Assembly: GCF_000935045.1 (NCBI RefSeq)
Contig: NZ_JYKS01000061.1
Location: 1-38,747 of the forward strand
Length of the DNA: 38,747 nt
From: Pseudomonas sp. 10-1B
GTDB taxonomy: Bacteria; Pseudomonadota; Gammaproteobacteria; Pseudomonadales; Pseudomonadaceae
Direction of reading: 5' to 3'
In this document: positions 32,406 through 38,747 of the stretch, piece after piece
Numbering within the stretch: the first letter of the stretch is position 1
How the letters are laid out: every line of letters starts with the position of its first letter
Program-made: the position numbers and the translations under genes
Notes under the pieces: generated by a model
Told to the model about the DNA's origin: nothing
The model's input: only the letters and a program-made list of their open reading frames with translations
The model's database searches: none

Positions 32406-33157
32406 AGGGTGATCCCCTTGTGCCACACCCTTTCCTGGGTGACGGAGTGATAGGGCGGGCGGTTCAGCTCGTAGGCCATGCTCATGGCGTCGAGCATGCT
32501 CCAGAGGATATCCAGCTTGAACTGCAGTATCTCCAGCATACGCTCCTGGCCCGCGCGGGTGGTGTAGTGCTGCAGGGTAATCGCCAGGCCGTGTTCCACG
32601 TCACGCCGGGCCTGGCCCAGGCGGGTGCGGAAGTACTCGTAGCCGGCCGGGTCGATCCACGGGTAGTGCTGCGGCCAGCTGTCCAGGCGCGACTGGTGGA
32701 TTTGCGGGGCGAACAGTTCGGTCAGCGAGCTGCTGGCCGCTTCCTGCCAGCTGGCCCGGCGGGCGAAGTTGACGTAGGCGTCGACGGCAAAGCGTACACC
32801 GGGCAGTACCAGCTCTTGGGAGCGCAACTGGTCCGGGTCCAGGCCCACGGCCTGGCCCAGGCGCAGCCAGGCTTCGATACCGCCGTCCTCGCCGGGCGCG
32901 CCGTCGTGGTCGAGCAGGCGCTGGATCCACTCGCGGCGTACTTCGCGGTCCGGGCAGTTGGCCAGGATCGCGGCATCCTTCATCGGGATGTTGACCTGGT
33001 AGTAGAAGCGGTTGGCCACCCAGCCCTGGATCTGCTCGCGGGTGGCGCGGCCCTGGTACATCGCCACGTGGTAGGGGTGATGGATATGGTAATAGGCGCC
33101 CTTGGCGCGCAGGGCCTGCTCGAATTCGGCAGGGGACATTGGCAGTGCGTCGCTCAT
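32402..33157 (-). CDS. pqqC: pyrroloquinoline-quinone synthase
   Basis: Cofactorless oxidase that performs the final ring closure and oxidation to PQQ. The 251-residue helical protein has HIHHPYHVAMYQGRATREQI, WVANRFYYQVNIPMKDAAIL, HYPWIDPAGYEYFRTR and LDILWSMLDAM, all conserved in PqqC. The start is ATG at 33157 (MSDALPMSP) with GGAG upstream; the longer frame runs into the REP pair. It is separated from pqqB by 158 bases that hold a REP pair. Confidence 0.97.
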   Translation of the reverse strand: MSDALPMSPAEFEQALRAKGAYYHIHHPYHVAMYQGRATREQIQGWVANRFYYQVNIPMKDAAILANCPDREVRREWIQRLLDHDGAPGEDGGIEAWLRLGQAVGLDPDQLRSQELVLPGVRFAVDAYVNFARRASWQEAASSSLTELFAPQIHQSRLDSWPQHYPWIDPAGYEYFRTRLGQARRDVEHGLAITLQHYTTRAGQERMLEILQFKLDILWSMLDAMSMAYELNRPPYHSVTQERVWHKGITL

Positions 33158-33201
33158 TCGGCTGGCTCCTGTGAAGCTGAGTCTCGGTCTCGGCTCGATC
33201 T

Positions 33202-33290
33202 CTGTGGGAGCGGGCATGCCCGCGAACACCGGCAAAGCCGGTGCCATACACCGTGTTGGATTTTTCGCGGGCATGCCCGCTCCCACAGGG
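33202..33290. repeat. REP pair (class B) inside the pqq operon
   Basis: Inverted class B copies, both with the core GCGGGCATGCCCGC, between pqqB and pqqC. Here it divides two genes of one operon and could alter mRNA stability of the upstream part. Confidence 0.88.
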
Positions 33291-33315
33291 TTTTGTGTTG
33301 CCCCACAAACTGGTT

Positions 33316-34227
33316 TTACAACTCGATACTCATGCCATCGAAGGCCACTTCCACGCCCCGGCGCAGCACTTCGGCGCGCTCGGGCGAGTCTTCGTCGAGA
33401 ATCGGGTTGGTGTTGTTGATGTGGATAAGTACCTTGCGCTGGCGCGGGAAGCCATCGAGCACTTCCAGCATGCCGCCGGGGCCGTTCTGCGCCAGGTGGC
33501 CCATCTCGCGGCCGGTGCGGGTGCCGACGCCACGGCGCTGCATTTCATCGTCTTCCCACAGGGTGCCATCGACCAGCAGGCAGTCGGCGCCGTGCATCAT
33601 CGCCAGCAGCTTGTCGTCGACCTGGCCCAGGCCCGGGGCATAGAACAGCTTGCCGCCAGTGCGGGTGTCTTCGACCAGCAGGCCGAGGTTGTCGCCCGGG
33701 TGCGGGTCGAAGCGGTGCGGCGAGTAGGGCGGCGCGGCGCTGCGCAGGGGGAACGGGGTGAAGCGCAGGTTGGGGCAGGCGTCGATCACGAAGCTGCCTT
33801 CCAGCTCTATGCGGTTCCACTGCAGGCCACCGTTCCAGTGGCTGAGCATGTTGAACAGCGGGAAACCGGTGGTCAGGTCCTGGTGGACCATGTCGGTGCA
33901 CCACACCTGGTGCGGGCAGCCTTCGCGCAGGCTGAGCAGGCCGGTGGTGTGGTCGATCTGGCTGTCCAGCAGGACGATGGCGTTGATGCCAGTGTCGCGC
34001 AGGGCACGGGCCGGCTGCATCGGTGCGAAGGCCTGGAGCTGGGCGCGGATGTCGGGCGAGGCATTGCACAGCACCCAATGCACGCCGTCGTCGGACAGGG
34101 CGATGGACGACTGGGTGCGCGCCGTGGCCCGCAGGGTGCCGTCACGGTAGCCCTTGCAGTTGACGCAGTTGCAGTTCCACTGCGGGAACCCGCCACCGGC
34201 GGCGGAACCGAGAACCTGGATGTACAT
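33316..34227 (-). CDS. pqqB: PQQ biosynthesis protein PqqB
   Basis: A 303-residue metallo-beta-lactamase-fold oxygenase needed for PQQ formation, thought to hydroxylate the tyrosine part of the processed precursor. The N-terminus MYIQVLGSAAGGGFPQWNCN with the NCNCVNC cysteine cluster and the SQIDHTTGL metal motif identify it. I use the ATG at 34227; a GTG two codons upstream (34233) is also possible. It follows pqqA with a hairpin in the gap. Confidence 0.96.
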   Translation of the reverse strand: MYIQVLGSAAGGGFPQWNCNCVNCKGYRDGTLRATARTQSSIALSDDGVHWVLCNASPDIRAQLQAFAPMQPARALRDTGINAIVLLDSQIDHTTGLLSLREGCPHQVWCTDMVHQDLTTGFPLFNMLSHWNGGLQWNRIELEGSFVIDACPNLRFTPFPLRSAAPPYSPHRFDPHPGDNLGLLVEDTRTGGKLFYAPGLGQVDDKLLAMMHGADCLLVDGTLWEDDEMQRRGVGTRTGREMGHLAQNGPGGMLEVLDGFPRQRKVLIHINNTNPILDEDSPERAEVLRRGVEVAFDGMSIEL

Positions 34228-34253
34228 GGCCACTCTCTATGCAGAAAACCGTG

Positions 34254-34289
34254 TCGGAAAAACGAAAACGCCCCGGCAGGCCGAGGCGT
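34254..34289 (-). terminator. attenuator-like hairpin between pqqA and pqqB
   Basis: On the minus strand, ACGCCTCGG, loop CCTG, CCGGGGCGT (nine pairs with one G-U), followed by TTTTCGTTTT. It has the look of a leaky terminator just after pqqA, which would give far more pqqA than pqqBCDE transcript, as reported for pqq operons in general. Confidence 0.75.
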
Positions 34290-34306
34290 GGAACCGTAAG
34301 CTGGCC

Positions 34307-34378
34307 TTAGCGGTTAGCGAAGTACATGGTGACTTCGAAGCCGATACGCAGGTCAGTGTATGCAGGTTTGGTCCACAT
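34307..34378 (-). CDS. pqqA: PQQ precursor peptide PqqA
   Basis: The ribosomally made 23-residue substrate from which PQQ is cut. The peptide begins [20 protein letters not shown] and ends ANR. The Glu at position 15 and Tyr at 19 (E-x3-Y) are the residues that PqqE joins and that become the PQQ skeleton. AAGGAG lies seven bases before the ATG. It sits between pqqF and pqqB and is too short for ordinary gene finders. Confidence 0.98.
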
Positions 34379-34548
34379 GGGATTACTCCTTCAGGATGAG
34401 TTGGGGTTGTTCAGCTACTACTTGGGTACCGCCATTCGCAGGAGGTTCCCTGGACTGGGATTGCGCTATCTTACAAGAAAAATTTGTACCGAAAGGTTAA
34501 TTATTCGCAAAGTGTCGTTGCAGTTGGCGTAACAATTAGGGAATTCGC
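34379..34548 (-). promoter_or_regulatory. pqqA leader and promoter region
   Basis: This 170-base gap between pqqF and pqqA contains an AT-rich tract (about 34460-34510) where the pqqA promoter should lie. A TAAGAT -10-like element is visible, but no convincing -35, so the exact start is open. The region gives pqqA its own promoter apart from pqqF. Confidence 0.45.
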
Positions 34549-36837
34549 TCACTGCCATGAAGAATCTGGTGCGGCAGCGTTGGCCAAGCATAGCCAAGTG
34601 GAACCTGCATCGAGCAGGTGGCTCAGCAGGTGGTCCAAGTCTGTCTGCCGCATGTTCAGGATAGACCTGCGCAGCTCATCCAGCCTGGTGGATTGTTTGG
34701 CCAAGTGTGTCTGCCACAGCCATTCGGCGACTTCGGAGTTGGCCATGGCGGGTTCGTCGAACTGCCCGGCCAAGGCTTGGCGAGCGGCCAGGTCCAGGGT
34801 GACGCCCTGGCGCAGCAGGGTAAGCAGATGGTCGAGGATCTGTGCCTGGCTGGCGTGGGGCGATTGCACCCCGAACAGCAGGCCGCCAACGCCTTCGACC
34901 TGGCGAAAGGTACTGAATACCGCGTAGCCGAGTTGCAGCTCCACCCGCAGGCGCTGGTAAACCGGCCCTTGCAGCAACTGGGCGAGCAGGCGGCCAGTGG
35001 CTTCGTTGGCCGCTGGCACTGGGCAGAACAGCAGCAAGGCATGTTCGCTGCCTGGTACTTCGGCATGCTGCCAGCGGTGCTTGGCCAAGGTGGGTGGCGG
35101 CCCAGGCGCCTTGTCTTGCCCTGGGCAGTGCTGCAACGCTGCTGCCAAGGCATCCAGCGCAGCAGCGTCGAAGCCCGCGGCCAGGCCGTGCCAGCTTGAG
35201 TGCTGCCACAAGCTGTCGAGTTCTTGCTGCGCCAGCGTGCAGGCTGGCGCGGGCGCGGACATGGCGCCCAGCACCGCATCGGGCAGTTGCTTGAGCAGGG
35301 CCCTGATGGGTATCGGTGCCGGCGGCTGTGTTGAACAAGGTAACCAGCAACTTGCCGGGGGCCTGAGCATCAGCGCCAATGCCAGTTCCACTGCGCGGAG
35401 CACCGCCGCGGGCAAGCCGGCGCAGCGTAGTTGCCATTTGTCGCCAGCGGCACTGAACTGCAGCTGCACCGATGCGCGCTCGCAGCGCTCTTGCAGGGGG
35501 TGCAAGGCGCGTTCGAGCACTTCGTGCAGGCGCTGAAGGGACGACGAAGGGATGTGCCAGCGCAGGTAGAGCACCGCGTACTGGCGAGCGCCGGGGAGCT
35601 GGCCGCTGACATTCAATGCGGCCGGTAGAGGCTGTGGCGTGGCATGGGGCAAGTCGGCCATCAGCAAGGGGTCGACCGGGAGCAACTGCCATCGCCCATA
35701 TTGGCGGCCCGGCAAGCCCTCCAGCAGGGCTCGAAAAGCCAGCAGGCCTTGTGCATCCAGCTGCGCGAACGGCTGGCCGGCACTGTCCCGGCGGGCCAGT
35801 TCGAGTGCGCTGACGCTGTGTTCGCGGCTGTGCTGTAACAGGCGGAATTCGGCTTGCAGCTGCTCGGCGTCGGCCTGCCTCATGAAGCCGAACCAGCCTT
35901 GCAGCAGGGCGTTGATTTCGTCCGGGTCGGCGTCTGCGCTGAGCTGCAGGTCGATGTGCCAAAGCAATTGCCCGGCGAAGGCATATAGCATTTCGGCTTT
36001 GCAGCTTTGCAGCCAGCCACGCTGACGAAGCGCATCCAGCCAGGTACCCGGGCGGCTGTCGGCGAGGCAACTGATCAGCAGTTCCAGGGCCTGCTCGGCG
36101 CCTGCCGGAAGGTTCTCATGGGTGAAGACCAGGCGCCTGGTCGCCGCCGACAGTGGCGGTGGCGGATCTTGTGGCACCCGCTCAGCCGTTGCGAACAGGT
36201 TGGCATGCTGCCTGGCCAACTTCTCCAGCTCATCCAGCGGCTGCGGGCCGCACAGGCTCAGGGTGATCTGGCCGCCATGGTAGAAGCGCTGGTGAAAGCC
36301 TGTGAGCGCCTGCTGGAAGGCCGGGTCTTGCAAGGCCAGGGTATGCCGGTTACCGGCGTGAAAAGCGCCCAGCGGGTGGCCGGGCGACACTGATTGCAGC
36401 AAGGCGAACTGCTGTTGGGCCTGCGGGTTGCGTGACCAGGCAATGAACTCGGCATGGATCACCTCCCGTTCGCTGCGCTGGCGCTCGATGCCCAGGTCCG
36501 GTTCGGCCAGCATCTGGCACAAGCGCTCTAGCCCCCCGGCCAGGGCGCTGGGTGGGACCTCGAAGAAAAAGTCGGTGGTGCGCTCCCGGGTGCTGGCATT
36601 GACCTGGCCGCCGAGCGCCTGCACGTAGCGCATCAGGCCGTCGTTCAGCGCAAAGCGCGGCGTGCCGAGGAAGAACAGGTGTTCGAGGAAGTGGGCCAGA
36701 CCAGGCCATTTGCCCGGGGCATCGTGGCTGCCGGCATGCACCCGCAGTGCGGCGGCCGAGCGCTTCAGGCGCGGGGCGTGGCGCAGGGTGAGCTGCAGGC
36801 CGTTGGCGAGGGTGAGGTGGCGAGTGGCGTCAGGCAT
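34549..36837 (-). CDS. pqqF: M16 zinc metallopeptidase, PQQ precursor processing
   Basis: A 762-residue insulinase/pitrilysin-type peptidase proposed to cut the cross-linked PqqA. The inverted zinc motif H49-F-L-E-H53 (GLAHFLEHLFFLGT) is intact, with the distal glutamate in SEREVIHAEF (123-130), and GGQVNASTRERTTDFFFEV follows the family pattern. Three further M16 domains fill the rest. The start is ATG at 36837 (MPDATRHLTLANGLQ); the longer frame runs through a REP element. It lies upstream of pqqA on the same strand, the order pqqF-A-B-C-D-E of Pseudomonas. Confidence 0.94.
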   Translation of the reverse strand: MPDATRHLTLANGLQLTLRHAPRLKRSAAALRVHAGSHDAPGKWPGLAHFLEHLFFLGTPRFALNDGLMRYVQALGGQVNASTRERTTDFFFEVPPSALAGGLERLCQMLAEPDLGIERQRSEREVIHAEFIAWSRNPQAQQQFALLQSVSPGHPLGAFHAGNRHTLALQDPAFQQALTGFHQRFYHGGQITLSLCGPQPLDELEKLARQHANLFATAERVPQDPPPPLSAATRRLVFTHENLPAGAEQALELLISCLADSRPGTWLDALRQRGWLQSCKAEMLYAFAGQLLWHIDLQLSADADPDEINALLQGWFGFMRQADAEQLQAEFRLLQHSREHSVSALELARRDSAGQPFAQLDAQGLLAFRALLEGLPGRQYGRWQLLPVDPLLMADLPHATPQPLPAALNVSGQLPGARQYAVLYLRWHIPSSSLQRLHEVLERALHPLQERCERASVQLQFSAAGDKWQLRCAGLPAAVLRAVELALALMLRPPASCWLPCSTQPPAPIPIRALLKQLPDAVLGAMSAPAPACTLAQQELDSLWQHSSWHGLAAGFDAAALDALAAALQHCPGQDKAPGPPPTLAKHRWQHAEVPGSEHALLLFCPVPAANEATGRLLAQLLQGPVYQRLRVELQLGYAVFSTFRQVEGVGGLLFGVQSPHASQAQILDHLLTLLRQGVTLDLAARQALAGQFDEPAMANSEVAEWLWQTHLAKQSTRLDELRRSILNMRQTDLDHLLSHLLDAGSTWLCLANAAAPDSSWQ

Positions 36838-36884
36838 GGAAACTCCGGTTGCTGCTGTCCATGCTAACCCATTTATTTGCAGGC

Positions 36885-37060
36885 CCGGCCTCTTCGCGGG
36901 CAAGCCCGCTCCCACACCGACCGCGTTGACTTCAGCTCTGTGCCTCCCTGTCCTGGCCTCATCGCCGGCGAGCCGGCTCCCACAGGATTGCACAGGGCTT
37001 GAGGTCGACCCAGTCGAGGTGGGAGCTGGCTTGCCGGCGATTGGGCCGCGCAGCGGCCCT
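36885..37060. repeat. REP cluster: lone class B half and a class A pair
   Basis: A single class B half (TTCGCGGGCAAGCCCGCTCC) without a partner is followed by a class A pair whose left half (GCCGGCGAGCCGGCTCCCAC) differs from its right half. It lies between davA and pqqF. Confidence 0.85.
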
Positions 37061-37062
37061 TG

Positions 37063-37857
37063 TCAGCCTTTGCGCAGGTGCAGCTCCTGGCGTAGATCTG
37101 TGAGGTAGGGGAAGGCCAGTCGCCCCTGCATTACCCGCTCATGCTCCAGCTCCGCCAGCAACTGGCATTCATCCCGCCCGGCCATGGCCAGCAGGCTGCC
37201 ATCCGGGCTGATGATGCTGCTCTGCCCGCAATACTGGATGTCCCCTTCAGCGCCGCAGTAGTTGGCATACACCAGGTAGCACTGGTTCTCCTGCGCCCGC
37301 GCTCGCACGGTCACCTGGCAGATGAAATCGTAAGGCGTCATGTTCGCCGTCGGCACCAGGATCAGCTCGGCGCCGCCCAGCGCCAGGCGCCGGGCATTCT
37401 CCGGAAATTCGATGTCGTAGCAGATCAGCAGGCCGACCTTCCAGCCGTCCAGCTCCACCACCGGGAAGTGGTCGAGGCCTGCGCTGAACATCGAGCGGTC
37501 CAGCTCACCGAACAGGTGGGTCTTGCGGTAGTTGCACAGGCTACGGCCATGCGCATCGATCAACTGCACGCTGTTGTAGATCGCGCCGTCATCGGCGCGC
37601 TCTGGGTAGCCATAGACAATGGCGATGCGATGCGCCTGGGCGATCTCCACCACCTCCATGGCCGCCGGGCCATCGTCGGCCTCGGCCAGGCGCTCGACCT
37701 GGGCCAGGCCGATGTTGTAGCCCGTCAGGAACATTTCCGGGCACACCAGCAACTGCGCGCCACGTTCGGCCGCCAGTTGCGCCTGGTGGCGCAGCCGTTG
37801 CAGGTTGCCGGGCACGTCCAGTGGCTTGGGCGCGCCCTGGTACAGAGCGATGCGCAT
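37063..37857 (-). CDS. davA: 5-aminopentanamidase (nitrilase superfamily)
   Basis: Hydrolyses 5-aminovaleramide to 5-aminovalerate in the lysine catabolic route of P. putida. The 264-residue protein keeps the Glu-Lys-Cys triad: E41 in CPEMFLTGY, K112 in YRKTHLFGE, C146 in LLICYDIEFPE. The start is ATG at 37857 (MRIALYQGAP), with AAGGAGG just before it. It begins 14 bases after the davB stop, so the two form one unit. The specific DavA call rests on the davB neighbour and P. putida gene order; the fold alone would allow other amides. Confidence 0.88.
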   Translation of the reverse strand: MRIALYQGAPKPLDVPGNLQRLRHQAQLAAERGAQLLVCPEMFLTGYNIGLAQVERLAEADDGPAAMEVVEIAQAHRIAIVYGYPERADDGAIYNSVQLIDAHGRSLCNYRKTHLFGELDRSMFSAGLDHFPVVELDGWKVGLLICYDIEFPENARRLALGGAELILVPTANMTPYDFICQVTVRARAQENQCYLVYANYCGAEGDIQYCGQSSIISPDGSLLAMAGRDECQLLAELEHERVMQGRLAFPYLTDLRQELHLRKG

Positions 37858-37871
37858 GGCGCCTCCTTGTC

Positions 37872-38747
37872 TCAGTCCGCCAGGGCGATCGGGCCGATTT
37901 CGTCGAACACGTCGCCTGGGCCGGGGTTGTCTGGGTGGGTGTGGCCACCGAAGTGGTTCATGATACCCCACACCGCATTCAGCGAGGTCTGCACCGCGCC
38001 TTCGACCCAGGCCGGCGTCCACGACACGTCGTCACCGGCAATGAACATGCCACGCTGTTCGGCAGGCATGTCTTGCTGCATGAAGTGTGCGTACATGCGC
38101 TGGTTGTAGCGGTAGTGGCCCGGCAATGCGCCCTTGAAGGCACCGAGGAAGTGCGGGTCGGCTTCCCAGGAAACGGTGATCGGGTCGCCGATGATGTGCC
38201 CGGCGATATCGGTCTTCGGGTAGATCTTCTTCAGTGCATCCAGCGCTAGCTGCACGCGTTTTTCCACCGGGTGCGGCAGCATTTTCAGCGCGTCGCTCAT
38301 CCACGAGTACGACAGGCAGATCACCCCCGGCTTGTCGTCACCGTTGTCGAACAGGTAGGTGCCGCGGGTGAGGCGGTCGGTGAGGGTCATGCTCATCAGG
38401 TCACGGCCGGTTTCCGGGTCCTTGTCCTTCCAGAACGGCCGGTCGACCATGACGAAGGTTTTCGACGACTGCATGTAGCGGGTACGGTCCAGGGCCATCC
38501 ACATTTTTTGCGAGAACAGCGATTCCTCGCAGTCGATCTGGGTGGTCAGCAGCCAGGTCTGGCAGGTGGCGAGCACGGCACTGTAGTGACGGGTGTCGCC
38601 CCAGTTGTCGGTAACCGCCAGGCGGCCATCGGCGGCGCGCGCGATGCGCTTGACCCCAGTACGCGGCGCGCCGCCATGCAGCGCGCTCAGGCTGGTGCCC
38701 TCCGGCCAGTGGGCGCAGCGCGCCGGTACATGGCGCCAGATGCCTTG
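37872..38747 (-). CDS. davB: L-lysine 2-monooxygenase, C-terminal part (flavin amine oxidase family)
   Basis: The open frame runs off the right edge; 291 codons and the stop are visible. Family features include the C-terminal FAD-binding FIAGDDVSWTPAWVEGAVQT and GIMNHFGG, with PGVICLSYSWMSDALKM in the substrate domain. Flavin monooxygenases of this group (tryptophan 2-monooxygenase-like) turn an amino acid into its one-carbon-shorter amide. Adjacent davA and the Pseudomonas context favour lysine, giving 5-aminovaleramide. Tryptophan is the main alternative. The GTG at 38576 is internal, because the frame continues upstream in good protein sequence. Confidence 0.85.
   Translation of the reverse strand, partial: QGIWRHVPARCAHWPEGTSLSALHGGAPRTGVKRIARAADGRLAVTDNWGDTRHYSAVLATCQTWLLTTQIDCEESLFSQKMWMALDRTRYMQSSKTFVMVDRPFWKDKDPETGRDLMSMTLTDRLTRGTYLFDNGDDKPGVICLSYSWMSDALKMLPHPVEKRVQLALDALKKIYPKTDIAGHIIGDPITVSWEADPHFLGAFKGALPGHYRYNQRMYAHFMQQDMPAEQRGMFIAGDDVSWTPAWVEGAVQTSLNAVWGIMNHFGGHTHPDNPGPGDVFDEIGPIALAD

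Overview
The window is a GC-rich, gene-dense chromosomal segment whose protein sequences and gene order fit a fluorescent Pseudomonas of the P. putida group. This is inferred from recognised families and synteny; no search was run. The markers are bioBFHCD, the pqqFABCDE cluster, davBA for lysine catabolism, an rsmY-type sRNA beside a LysR gene, and about 14 loci of Pseudomonas-type REP hairpins. No phage, transposon, tRNA, rRNA or CRISPR array was seen.

Layout. Positions 1-4400 (minus strand): an iron cell-surface signalling system, with a FecI-type sigma factor, a FecR-type anti-sigma factor, a TonB-dependent receptor with an STN signalling domain, and the start of a PepSY membrane protein. 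Positions 4583-7227 (minus): a DEDDh exonuclease translationally coupled to a cNMP-CBS-DUF294 nucleotidyltransferase-like protein, divergent from an orphan receiver protein (7441-7884). Positions 8023-13447: malate synthase G (glcB), a GcvR-like double-ACT regulator, RarD and the SrkA kinase. Positions 13612-19872: a ModE-like regulator, ComF, and the divergent biotin operon bioBFHCD behind a BirA operator. Positions 20085-25897: a 98-residue flagellar-rod-like protein, then two large acyl-CoA dehydrogenases flanking a membrane diguanylate cyclase; the first dehydrogenase has a PsrA-type operator. Positions 26056-28992: an rsmY-type sRNA with a GacA upstream site, a LysR regulator divergent from a class III aminotransferase, and a 52-residue Pmp3 protein. 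Positions 29209-36837 (minus): pqqF-A-B-C-D-E and a PqqM-like S9 peptidase. Positions 37063-38747 (minus): davA and the C-terminal half of davB.

How the genes work together. The biotin genes form one tightly overlapping transcription unit (gaps and overlaps of -8 to +10 bases) whose operator also lies inside the first codons of comF. The pqq cluster makes the PQQ cofactor for periplasmic dehydrogenases; pqqA is separated from pqqB by an attenuator-like hairpin, and pqqB from pqqC by a REP pair. The fatty-acid genes probably answer to PsrA. The rsmY-type RNA would titrate Rsm/Csr proteins under GacA control.

Most of the window is conserved core metabolism. The least explained items are the exonuclease/DUF294/receiver neighbourhood with its AT-rich inverted repeat, the minimal rod-like protein at 20085-20381, a DnaA-box pair at 11336-11457, an unassigned 16-base palindrome before gcvR, and the BirA operator embedded in comF.
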